Positions 1 through 6,707 of a DNA stretch of 17,233 nt are shown here, in pieces (position 1 is the stretch's first letter; every line of letters starts with the position of its first letter). This DNA comes from Actinomycetota bacterium (GTDB lineage Bacteria; Actinomycetota; UBA4738; HRBIN12): the NCBI GenBank assembly GCA_004366195.1, contig ML214168.1:571-17803 (forward strand). The letters are read 5' to 3'. The notes beneath the pieces are model-generated. The model searched no databases. It worked only from the letters and a program-made list of their open reading frames with translations, and had not been told where the DNA came from. A program made the translations under genes and the position numbers.

Positions 1-435
1 GGAGGGCGTCAGCATGATGTTCCCCGGCTTGATGTCGCGGTGGATCACGCCCTGCGCGTGGGCGGCGGCGAGCGCGTCGCAGACGGCCTGGGCGATCTCG
101 ATCGCGCGCTCCGGCAGGATCCGGCCGCCGGCGAGCTCCTCGGCGAGGGTCCGGCCCTCCACGTACTCCATGACGATGTAGTGGACGCCGTCGTCGGCCC
201 CCGTGTCGAAGACGCCGACCACGTTGGGGTTCGACAGGCGGGCCGCGGCCTGCGCCTCGCGCCGGAAGCGCTGGACGAAGGAGGCGTCGTCGGAGAAGCG
301 GGGCGCGAGGACCTTGATGGCGACCGGGCGCCCGAGCACGGTGTCGGTGCCCCGGAAGACCTTGGCCATGCCGCCCCGGCCGAGCTCGCCCTCGACCCGG
401 TAGCGGCCGCCGAGGATCACCGGCTGCTCGTCCAC
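1..435 (-). CDS. pknB: PknB-like Ser/Thr protein kinase, N-terminal part (cut by window edge)
   Basis: This is the first 145 codons of a Hanks-type Ser/Thr kinase; the rest lies beyond base 1. The glycine-rich loop GRGGMAKVF is at about residues 19-27, the ATP-binding lysine in VAIK is K41, and the catalytic loop HRDIKPGN is at 132-139. The GTG at 435 was chosen because GAGGGG (447-442) sits 6 nt upstream. A GTG at 441 is in frame but leaves no Shine-Dalgarno spacing. The gene follows pbpA by about 10 nt, the position of pknA/pknB in mycobacterial clusters. Such kinases phosphorylate cell-wall and division proteins and are opposed by PstP, encoded upstream. PASTA domains, which would separate PknB from PknA, would lie outside the window, so the exact paralogue is inferred. 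Confidence 0.93.
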   Translation of the reverse strand, partial: MDEQPVILGGRYRVEGELGRGGMAKVFRGTDTVLGRPVAIKVLAPRFSDDASFVQRFRREAQAAARLSNPNVVGVFDTGADDGVHYIVMEYVEGRTLAEELAGGRILPERAIEIAQAVCDALAAAHAQGVIHRDIKPGNIMLTPS

Positions 436-445
436 CCACACCCCC

Positions 446-1930
446 TCATCGGCGGAGCGCGGCCTGGATGACCGCGCGGGCGATGGGGGCCGCCACCCGG
501 CCCCCCGTCGCGTCGCTGCCAAGGCTACCGCCGTCGAGCACGATCACCGCGACGGCCACCCGGGGGTCCTCGGCCGGCGCGAAGGCGACGAACCAGGCGT
601 GGGGCGGGCGGCCCTCGCCGTGCTGGGCCGTGCCGGTCTTGCCGGCGACCCGCACGCCGGGGATCCGGGCCGCGGTGCCGGTCCCGCGCTCGACGACGTC
701 CACCATCATCGCGGTGAGGAGCGCCGCGTCGACCTCGTCCACCGGACGGGAGATCGGCTCCGGCTCGAACGACTCGACGACGCGGCCGTCGGGGGCGCGG
801 ACCTCGGTGACCAGGCGCGGTCGCATCATCACCCCGCCGTTGGCGATGGCCCCGGCGACGAGCGCCATGTGGAGCGGGTTGGTCGCCACGTCGTCCTGCC
901 CGATGGCCGAGAGCGCGACGGCGGGGCGCCGGGTCTCGAAGTAGGAGGGGTCGGGGAACACGCCCTCCTGCATCGGGATGTCGAAGGGGATGTGCCCGGC
1001 GTCGGCGCTCGGCGCGAAGCCGAACAGGCGCGCCTGGAGGGCGAGGCGCTCCGCCCCGAGGGCGAGCCCGATCTCGCCGAAGACGACGTTGCACGACTGG
1101 CGCAGGGCATCGGCGAGCGTGATCTCGGCCCCACCGGAGCAGGTTACCCCGCCGAAGTTCTCCAGGGTCTCGGTCGTGTCGGGGAGGTCGAGCTCGTGGG
1201 GGTTCGGCCAGCGGCTGTCGGGGCCGAACCCGGCGGCGAGGGCGGCCGCCGTCACGACGATCTTGAACGTGGAGCCAGGCGGGTACAGCTCGTCGCTGGC
1301 GCGGGAGACGAGGGGCTTCTCGGGGTCGGCGACGAGGGCCTCCCACGCGGTCCGGATCTCGTCGGGGTCGTGCGAGGAGAGGGGGTTGGGGTCGTACGAC
1401 GGGTTCGCGACGAGGGCGAGCACGTCGCCGGTGCGCGGGTCGATCGCGGCGATCCCGCCCGGCAGGTCCCCGAGGGCCTCGGCCGCCGCGCGCTGGACCG
1501 CCGGATCGATGGTCGTCACGATCGAGGCGCCGCGCCGGGGGCGTCCGAGCACCATGTCGGCGAGCGTCTGGGGCAGCAGCTGCGGCGCATCGCCGGACAG
1601 GAAGTCGGCGTACGCCGCCTCGAGCTCGCTCCGTCCGTAGATGAAGGAGTAGTAGCCGGTCACGTGGGCGGTGAGCGCGCCGAGCGGGTAGCGGCGCTCG
1701 AACCGGAGCTCGCCCCGGCTGCGGCGGCTGGTGGCGAGCACGGTCCGTCCGTCGGCGGCGAGGATGTCGCCGCGGTCCACCTGGTACTCCGCGATGAGCT
1801 GCCGCGTCGCGTTGGCGGGGTCGTTCGCCAGCCGGTCGGCGGCGATGACCTGGATGTACGTGACCTGCGCCACGAGGACGATGAACAAGACACCGAGGGC
1901 CGCCGCGAGCTGCCGGATCTGTCGCTCCAT
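446..1930 (-). CDS. pbpA: Class B penicillin-binding protein (transpeptidase) PbpA
   Basis: This 494-residue peptidoglycan DD-transpeptidase has a single N-terminal membrane anchor (about residues 8-30) and an extracytoplasmic body. The three active-site motifs are intact: STFK with nucleophile S220, SCN at S279-N281, and KTGT at K431. A short N-terminal dimerisation-type region (VDRGDILAADG) precedes the catalytic domain, and no PASTA repeat is present. ATG 1930 was chosen because it overlaps the rodA stop (TGATG) and has GGGAGG about 8 nt upstream. The reading frame stays open far upstream, but that stretch is the alternative frame of rodA and pstP. It should work with the neighbouring SEDS protein RodA as a polymerase/cross-linker pair. 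Size and context fit mycobacterial PbpA rather than FtsI. Confidence 0.96.
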   Translation of the reverse strand: MERQIRQLAAALGVLFIVLVAQVTYIQVIAADRLANDPANATRQLIAEYQVDRGDILAADGRTVLATSRRSRGELRFERRYPLGALTAHVTGYYSFIYGRSELEAAYADFLSGDAPQLLPQTLADMVLGRPRRGASIVTTIDPAVQRAAAEALGDLPGGIAAIDPRTGDVLALVANPSYDPNPLSSHDPDEIRTAWEALVADPEKPLVSRASDELYPPGSTFKIVVTAAALAAGFGPDSRWPNPHELDLPDTTETLENFGGVTCSGGAEITLADALRQSCNVVFGEIGLALGAERLALQARLFGFAPSADAGHIPFDIPMQEGVFPDPSYFETRRPAVALSAIGQDDVATNPLHMALVAGAIANGGVMMRPRLVTEVRAPDGRVVESFEPEPISRPVDEVDAALLTAMMVDVVERGTGTAARIPGVRVAGKTGTAQHGEGRPPHAWFVAFAPAEDPRVAVAVIVLDGGSLGSDATGGRVAAPIARAVIQAALRR

Positions 1931-3258
1931 CACGTCCGCCTCCCGGGGCGCCACGCGTCGGGGGGCGCGGGACCCGCGTCGATCCGCACGAGCAGCGCGA
2001 GGAGGACGAAGTTCGAGACCAGGCTCGACCCCCCGTAGGAGACGAAGGGGAGCGTGACCCCGGTGAGGGGGATCACGCGCGTGATGCCGCCGACGATGAC
2101 GAAGGTCTGCAGGGCGACGGTCGTCGCGAGGCCCGTGGCGAGCAGGCGTCCGAAGGCGTCGGGGCAGGCGAGGGCCGTCCGCAGCGCCTTGCCGACGAGC
2201 GTGACGTACAGGAGGAGCACGGCGGCCGTCCCGAGCAGGCCGAGCTCCTCGCCGATGGCGGCGAAGATGAAGTCGGTGGCGGCGAAGGGGATCAGCCCCG
2301 GGGATCCCCGTCCGAGGCCGGTCCCGACCAGCCCCCCGGTGGCCATGCCGAACCAAGCCTGCGCGAGCTGCCCGTAGCCCTGGGCGAAGACCTTGTCGGG
2401 GTCGAGGGCGTGGAGCCAGACGTCCACCCGGAGCTGCACGTGCTCGAACGCCCGGTAGCCGAGCCACGCGCCGAGGGAGAAGAGGAGCCCTCCCACGGCG
2501 AGGTAGGCGAAGCGCCCCGCCGCCACCCAGAGCATGACGACGAACACCCCGAAGTACAGGAGGGAGGCGCCGAGGTCGCGCTGGAGGAACAGGATCGCGA
2601 GGGAGGCGCCCCAGGCCAGGAGCACCGGCATGAGGTGCCTGGCCGGCGGCAGGCGGAGCGGCCCGAGCGTGCGGGTCGCGACGCGGAGGAGCTCGCGCTT
2701 CTCGGCGAGGTAGGAGGCGAGGAACACCGCGATGAGGACCTTCCCGAGCTCCGAGGGCTGGAACCCGACGGGGCCGACGCGGACCCACAGGCGCGCGCCG
2801 TTGATCTCGCGGCCGATGCCGGGGACGATCGGCAGGAGCAGGAGCACGAGCCCGGCCAGACCGATCGTGTACGTGTAGGCGTCGAGCTGTCGGTGGTCGC
2901 GGACCAGGAACAGGGTCGCGCAGAACGCCGCGAGGCCGAGGGCGATCCAGGTCGCCTGCTCGGCGGCTAGGCCGCCGGAGAGGCGGAAGATGACGGCGAA
3001 GCCGAGGCCGACGAGGACGGCGGCCGTGGGGAACAAGGCCGGGTCGGCGCCCGGGGCGAGCCGCCGGATCGCGAGCCAGGCGGCGAGGTACCCCACGGCG
3101 AAGATCGAGCCGTACAGCCCGACGGTCACCGGCACGTGTCCGCGCTTGCCGAGCCCCGCGAGGACGTAGGCGAGCAGGGAGATGGCGAGCGCGAGCAGGG
3201 TGAAGCCGAGGGCCGGCCACAGGCCCGATCGAGCCCGGGGCCGCACGACCGCGCTCAT
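1930..3258 (-). CDS. rodA: SEDS peptidoglycan glycosyltransferase RodA/FtsW family
   Basis: A 442-residue polytopic membrane protein of the RodA/FtsW/SpoVE family, which polymerises lipid II into glycan strands. Around ten or more hydrophobic segments are visible, starting at about residue 13 (ALGFTLLALAISLLAYVL). Signature stretches include RDLGASLLYFG, containing the conserved SEDS aspartate, GYGQLAQAWFG followed by TGLGRGSPG, and FAAIGEELGLLG. ATG 3258 is preceded by GGGAGG and overlaps the pstP stop as ATGA. The stop shares one base with the pbpA ATG. The one-to-one coupling with pbpA supports assignment to the RodA-PBP pair rather than divisome FtsW. Confidence 0.95.
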   Translation of the reverse strand: MSAVVRPRARSGLWPALGFTLLALAISLLAYVLAGLGKRGHVPVTVGLYGSIFAVGYLAAWLAIRRLAPGADPALFPTAAVLVGLGFAVIFRLSGGLAAEQATWIALGLAAFCATLFLVRDHRQLDAYTYTIGLAGLVLLLLPIVPGIGREINGARLWVRVGPVGFQPSELGKVLIAVFLASYLAEKRELLRVATRTLGPLRLPPARHLMPVLLAWGASLAILFLQRDLGASLLYFGVFVVMLWVAAGRFAYLAVGGLLFSLGAWLGYRAFEHVQLRVDVWLHALDPDKVFAQGYGQLAQAWFGMATGGLVGTGLGRGSPGLIPFAATDFIFAAIGEELGLLGTAAVLLLYVTLVGKALRTALACPDAFGRLLATGLATTVALQTFVIVGGITRVIPLTGVTLPFVSYGGSSLVSNFVLLALLVRIDAGPAPPDAWRPGRRT

Positions 3259-4403
3259 CCGCCCTCCCGGGCGAGGTCGGCGCGGATCTGCTCGACGATG
3301 GCCTCGGCCTCCGCTCGGTCGTTCGCGGTGATGCCCTCGTCGAGGTCCCGGTAGAGAGCGAGGGCCTGCGCCCGCGCCGCCGGGATCTCGGTCTCCACGA
3401 CCACGCGGTGGAGCTGGAAGCCGGCGATCTCGGCGGGGACCCCGCGGAAGACGGCCACGCGGCCATCGGAGACCCCCACGTACCACTGCGCGTCCAGGTA
3501 CAGGCGCAGCCCGATCAGGGCGATCACGACGACGGCGAGCGCGACGCCGAGGCGGACGGCCGTGCGGCGGAGGGCACCGGGCGGGAGGAGGCGGTCCGGA
3601 CCCCTCGCTCGGCTGGGCCGCGCCGTGGCGGGGCCGGCCTCGACGACCGTCGCGCTGCTCACGCGCGTGGCCGGGGGATCCCCGGCGGCCGCCGACCGGC
3701 CGCCGTCCTCCAGCACGTCGACGACGACGACGGTGATGTTGTCCACGCCGCCCGCGGCGTTCGCCTCCGCCACCAGCCGGTCGGCGGCCGCCCGCGGGTC
3801 GGCCTCCTCGGCGAGGACCTCGGCGATCCGGCGTTCCGGCAGCATGCCGGTGAGGCCGTCGCTGCAGAGCAGGAGTCGGTCTCCGGGCCGGAGATCGACC
3901 TCCACCTCGTCCACCTCGACCGTGGGCTCCACCCCGAGGACCCGGGTGAGGATGTTCCGGTAGGGGTGCACCTCGGCCTGGGCCTCGGTGAGCTGCCCCT
4001 CGAGCACCATCCGGTGGACCACGGTGTGGTCCTCCGTGAGGCGGAGGAGCTCGCCGTCGCGCAGGCGGTACGCGCGGGAGTCGCCGACGTGGACGATCCG
4101 GGCGCGACCCTCTCCGAGCTCGGCCGCTGTCAGGGTCGTGCCCATCCCCGAGACCGCGGGGTCCGCCCTGGAGCGCTCCCACACCGCCCGGTTCGCCTCC
4201 CGCACCCGGTCGGCGAGGGATCCCTCGCGACGCTCGGTGAGGCGTTCCAGCGTCTCCACCGCGAGCTGCGCTGCGACCTCGCCGCCGAGGTGGCCGCCCA
4301 TGCCGTCGGCCACGGCGACGACGGGCTCCGCCACGAGGTAGCGATCCTCGTTCTGCTCCCGCACGTGCCCGATGTCGGTGGCCGCCGCCACCCGCGTCCT
4401 CAT
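3255..4403 (-). CDS. pstP: PP2C-family Ser/Thr protein phosphatase PstP
   Basis: A 382-residue membrane-anchored metal-dependent phosphatase. The cytoplasmic PP2C domain (about 1-235) shows the family motifs NEDRY, VADGMGGHLGGE, GMGTTL, HVGDSRAY, CSDGLTGML and the late GGVDNIT, with the aspartates that bind Mn2+/Mg2+. A proline/alanine-rich linker leads to one transmembrane segment at about 283-303. After it comes a short extracytoplasmic domain (WYVGVSDGRVAVFRG) typical of actinobacterial PstP. The start at ATG 4403 overlaps the fhaB stop by 4 bp (ATGA) and has GGAG upstream. It should reverse phosphorylation by the downstream kinase. Confidence 0.95.
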   Translation of the reverse strand: MRTRVAAATDIGHVREQNEDRYLVAEPVVAVADGMGGHLGGEVAAQLAVETLERLTERREGSLADRVREANRAVWERSRADPAVSGMGTTLTAAELGEGRARIVHVGDSRAYRLRDGELLRLTEDHTVVHRMVLEGQLTEAQAEVHPYRNILTRVLGVEPTVEVDEVEVDLRPGDRLLLCSDGLTGMLPERRIAEVLAEEADPRAAADRLVAEANAAGGVDNITVVVVDVLEDGGRSAAAGDPPATRVSSATVVEAGPATARPSRARGPDRLLPPGALRRTAVRLGVALAVVVIALIGLRLYLDAQWYVGVSDGRVAVFRGVPAEIAGFQLHRVVVETEIPAARAQALALYRDLDEGITANDRAEAEAIVEQIRADLAREGG

Positions 4404-4852
4404 CGCCGGAGCTCCAGCACGGTCTTGCCGATCCGCACCACGTCCCCGGCGTGGACCTCCACGGGGGCCGCGATCCTGCGGTCGTTCACGTAGGTCCCGT
4501 TGGTGGATCCGAGGTCCTCGATCACCCACGCGCCGTCGCGATGCTGTAGGCGGGCGTGGTGGAGGCTCGCGTACGCGTCGTCCAGGCGCACCTGGCACGT
4601 CTCGGCTCGTCCGATCTCCAGGGGACCGGTGAGGCGGACCGTTCGGGGCCGAGACCCGTCCGGCACGTGCACCACCAGCGTGGTCGGCGGCCTGCGTCGC
4701 GGGGGCCTCTTGGCGGCGGGGGCGCCCGAGGGCGCCGTCGGGGAGGGTCGCGGGGCGATGCCGGCCGCGACCGAGCGCACCGCCCGGTAGATGAACAGGT
4801 AGAGGAGCGCGAGGAGCGCGTACTTGAGGGCGGAGAGCGCGAAGGGCGGCAC
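4400..4852 (-). CDS. fhaB: FHA-domain protein FhaB (FipA-like)
   Basis: A 150-residue protein with an N-terminal hydrophobic helix (about 5-30, containing ALKYALLALLYLFIYRAV), a proline-rich linker (about 33-60) and a C-terminal FHA domain (about 65-150). The phosphothreonine pocket signature is visible: GR at 81, LHHARL in place of the usual SRRHA, and DLGSTNGTYVN. Size and layout match mycobacterial FhaB/FipA, which binds phosphorylated division proteins. The start is GTG 4852, one base after the fhaA stop, with GGAGGGAC inside the end of fhaA as ribosome site. The stop overlaps pstP. Confidence 0.93.
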   Translation of the reverse strand: MPPFALSALKYALLALLYLFIYRAVRSVAAGIAPRPSPTAPSGAPAAKRPPRRRPPTTLVVHVPDGSRPRTVRLTGPLEIGRAETCQVRLDDAYASLHHARLQHRDGAWVIEDLGSTNGTYVNDRRIAAPVEVHAGDVVRIGKTVLELRR

Positions 4853-4853
4853 G

Positions 4854-5537
4854 TCAGTCCCTCCGGAACTCGAGCACGGTGGCGCCGACCGTGATGCGGT
4901 CCCCGTCCCGGAGCTCCCGCTCGGTCACCGGCTCTCCGTTCACGAGTGTCCCGTTGGTGGAGCCGAGATCGGTGAGGACGAACGCGTCGTCCCGCCGCAC
5001 GATCCGAGCGTGACGGCGCGAGACGGCGGGGTCGGACAGGACGACCTCGCACTCCGGAAGGCGGCCGATGGTCGTGACGACGCTGAGGCTGAAGGTCCCG
5101 ACCGGTCGCTCGCCCTCCAGGAGCACGAGGCTCGCCCGGTCGGACGGCTCCGCGGCCGGCCCCTCGGGGCCTTCCTCGAAGGACGCCTCGCACCGGAACC
5201 GCCCCACGGTGAGCGCGGGGTCCACCCGGAGCTCCACGACCGGGGGGCCGAGGAGCCCGAACCCGCGCTCCCGCGCCGTCTCGCGGACGACGCGGGCGAG
5301 CTCGGCGGTGAGGACCTGCTCGGCGCGCTCGAACCGCCGGGCGTCCTCCTCCGAGAGCGAGATCACGAAGCGGTTCGGGGCCCACACGTCGTGGACGCCG
5401 ACGGTCTTCCCGGCGTCCATCTCGCGCATGATGCGCTTCGCGAGCTCGACGGGCTGCAGGCCGGAGCGGAACGCGCTCGCGAAGAACCCTTCGACGAGGT
5501 TCCCGAGTCGGCGTTCGAATCCACGGAGGATGGACAC
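4854..5537 (-). CDS. fhaA: FHA-domain protein FhaA (DUF3662 plus FHA)
   Basis: A 227-residue cytoplasmic protein. Residues 1 to about 115 form the FhaA N-terminal domain (DUF3662), recognisable from GFERRLGNLVEGFF and QPVELAKRIMREMD. About 135-227 is an FHA domain with GR at 158, SRRHAR and DLGSTNGTLVNGE. The mycobacterial protein has a long low-complexity linker of some hundreds of residues between these parts. Here it is only about 20 residues and acidic. GTG 5537 was chosen because family members begin with a sequence like VSILRGFERRL. An in-frame ATG at 5609 would run the protein through the promoter region and the tRNA promoter. No clear Shine-Dalgarno is seen. It is the first gene of the cluster; FhaA is known to bind the phosphorylated lipid II flippase MurJ/MviN in mycobacteria. 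Confidence 0.92.
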   Translation of the reverse strand: MSILRGFERRLGNLVEGFFASAFRSGLQPVELAKRIMREMDAGKTVGVHDVWAPNRFVISLSEEDARRFERAEQVLTAELARVVRETARERGFGLLGPPVVELRVDPALTVGRFRCEASFEEGPEGPAAEPSDRASLVLLEGERPVGTFSLSVVTTIGRLPECEVVLSDPAVSRRHARIVRRDDAFVLTDLGSTNGTLVNGEPVTERELRDGDRITVGATVLEFRRD

Positions 5538-5561
5538 GGTCGATGTGTGGTGGCGGACTTC

Positions 5562-5567
5562 ATCGTA
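5562..5567 (-). promoter_or_regulatory. Probable -10 box of the fhaA operon
   Basis: TACGAT on the minus strand fits the actinobacterial TAnnnT -10 pattern. It would place transcription start near 5555, giving a leader of only about 18 nt before GTG 5537. No convincing -35 box is visible. The position is logical, because this is the only gap upstream of the six-gene cluster. Confidence 0.45.
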
Positions 5568-5603
5568 CCCCGCGACCCGTGCCGACCAGGACATCGAGGC
5601 TGC

Positions 5604-5609
5604 TACCAT
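5604..5609 (+). promoter_or_regulatory. Probable -10 box for tRNA-Leu
   Basis: TGCTACCAT contains a TAnnnT hexamer (TACCAT) with an extended-type TG upstream. It lies 11 nt before the mature tRNA 5' end, giving a start near 5616 and a short 5' leader for RNase P to remove. It diverges from the fhaA promoter. Confidence 0.5.
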
Positions 5610-5620
5610 GCCGATCGCGG

Positions 5621-5705
<85 letters not shown>

Positions 5706-5724
5706 CGGCCCCGGTGCGCGGGGG

Positions 5725-5757
5725 GGCGGGCCGGCCAGGAGAGGAGACCGGCCCGCC
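5725..5757 (+). terminator. GC-rich hairpin after tRNA-Leu, possible terminator
   Basis: A perfect 10-bp inverted repeat (GGCGGGCCGG / CCGGCCCGCC) surrounds a 13-nt purine-rich loop, starting 20 nt after the tRNA. There is no U tract. Two smaller hairpins follow directly at 5756-5768 and 5773-5786. U-less hairpins are plausible terminators in high-GC actinobacteria, but this is inferred from structure and position only. Confidence 0.5.
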
Positions 5758-5839
5758 GTCCCCGACGGTCCCGGAGCGGGCGCTCCCAGCGGAACGAACA
5801 GTACAGGACTCAACGTTAGGAAGCAAGCCCAGCGTGCTG

Positions 5840-5845
5840 TAGACT
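5840..5845 (+). promoter_or_regulatory. -10 box of a leaderless promoter for the Rrf2 gene
   Basis: TAGACT (TAnnnT) ends 6 nt before GTG 5852. The expected transcription start therefore falls on the start codon itself, and no Shine-Dalgarno is present. A weak TTAGGA at 5816-5821 could serve as -35 with 18-bp spacing. Confidence 0.55.
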
Positions 5846-5851
5846 GAGCGC

Positions 5852-6355
5852 GTGGATCTGACGCTCTCGCGCCGCGGCGACTACGTGATCCGGGCCGCGA
5901 TCCACCTCGCGCAGCGATGGGACGGGCACGGCTCGTACTGCAAGATCCGCGAGATCGCAGAGGCCATGGACCTGCCCCTCTCCTACACGCCGCAGCTCCT
6001 CGGGCTCCTAGCCAAGGCGGGGCTGGCCGAGGCCAGGGCCGGGCGGGCCGGCGGGTACCGCCTCGCGCGCGACCCCGCGACGATCCCCGTCCTCGAGGTC
6101 ATCGAGGCCGCCGAGGGGCGGTTGGGCTCGAAGCGATGCCCCCTCCGCGGCGGTCCCTGCCACTGGGACGACGTGTGCGCGCTGCACCCCACCTGGGTGG
6201 CGGTATCGGAGGCGATCCGCTCCACGCTCGCCGGGGTCTCGCTCGCGGAGGTGGCCGCGGTGGACCGACGGTTGGCCGTGGGCGAGTCGGTGGTGGAGGC
6301 CCTGCCGGCGCCGGGGCACCGTCCCCGGCGCGCGGCACGGCGGACCCGTGCCTGA
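5852..6355 (+). CDS. Rrf2-family transcriptional regulator with Fe-S-type cysteine triad
   Basis: A 167-residue Rrf2/IscR/NsrR-family regulator. The N-terminal winged helix-turn-helix is clear: LSRRGDYVIRAAIHLA, then IREIAEAMDLPLSYTPQLLGLLAKAGL, then the wing GRAGGYRLARDP. Three cysteines, C96, C103 and C109 (C-x6-C-x5-C in KRCPLRGGPCHWDDVC), sit where IscR and NsrR bind an iron-sulfur cluster. It probably senses Fe-S status, NO or redox state. The C-terminal 30 residues are an Arg/Ala/Pro-rich tail without known function. GTG 5852 is the only start that preserves the HTH and it fits the leaderless promoter. The next gene, 88 nt downstream on the same strand, encodes an eight-cysteine protein and is a candidate target. 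The signal sensed cannot be read from the sequence. Confidence 0.93.
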   Translation: MDLTLSRRGDYVIRAAIHLAQRWDGHGSYCKIREIAEAMDLPLSYTPQLLGLLAKAGLAEARAGRAGGYRLARDPATIPVLEVIEAAEGRLGSKRCPLRGGPCHWDDVCALHPTWVAVSEAIRSTLAGVSLAEVAAVDRRLAVGESVVEALPAPGHRPRRAARRTRA

Positions 6356-6392
6356 GACCGGGTCGAGGGGATCGGTGTCGGCGGGTCGTTCG

Positions 6393-6431
6393 GCCCTCTT
6401 CAGCACCCTGGAAGAGGCGTAGGTAAGGGCC
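6393..6431 (+). promoter_or_regulatory. Hairpin-forming leader before the eight-cysteine gene
   Basis: CCTCTTC (6395-6401) pairs with GAAGAGG (6411-6417) around a 9-nt loop. GGCCCT (6393-6398) can instead pair with AGGGCC (6426-6431), which ends one base before the Shine-Dalgarno AGGAGG (6432-6437). The two pairings share bases, so they exclude each other. Whether this regulates translation is inference. Confidence 0.3.
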
Positions 6432-6443
6432 AGGAGGGATGCC

Positions 6444-6707
6444 ATGGCCAGATGGGAAGGGTTCCGCCAGTGCCCCGGGTGCGGCTACGACATCTTCACC
6501 GGCGAGGGCGTGCGCGGCTGCGCCTGGGGCGACTGCCCGTACCTTCCGGAGGACCTGGATCCGTTCTGCCCGTACTGCCGGTTCAACTTCTTCACCATGG
6601 AGGGGAACCCTCCCTGCGAGGACCCGATGACCTGCGAGCACGCGGTCGAGCCCCGCGCCCACGTGGAGAACCTCCGGAAGCTGGCCGGCGAGACCACGGG
6701 CGGCTAG
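6444..6707 (+). CDS. Small eight-cysteine zinc-ribbon-like protein, unknown function
   Basis: An 87-residue protein that I do not recognise as a named family. Its eight cysteines are paired: C10/C13 (CPGC), C26/C31, C42/C45 (CPYC) and C58/C64, with H66 nearby. This is compatible with two tetrahedral metal sites such as zinc ribbons, or a rubredoxin-like or Fe-S site. Aromatic residues follow the CxxC pairs (GYDIF, RFNFF), as in small ribbon folds. There is no signal peptide or membrane segment. ATG 6444 has a strong AGGAGG 6 nt upstream; ATG 6439 is out of frame. It lies 88 nt after the Rrf2 gene on the same strand and may be co-transcribed. Its TAG stop is shared, as CTAG, with the opposing histidine kinase gene. 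Confidence 0.85.
   Translation: MARWEGFRQCPGCGYDIFTGEGVRGCAWGDCPYLPEDLDPFCPYCRFNFFTMEGNPPCEDPMTCEHAVEPRAHVENLRKLAGETTGG

Noticed and set aside
599..2038. Long plus-strand open frame opposite pbpA (about 480 codons)
   Set aside because: It is the mirror of a well-supported transpeptidase gene. Composition is Gly/Arg/Val/Asp-rich with no domain, as expected for antisense frames at this GC content.
1931..3466. Upstream extension of pbpA to about 1000 codons
   Set aside because: The extra part is an alternative frame of rodA and pstP. ATG 1930 has a ribosome site and overlaps the rodA stop.
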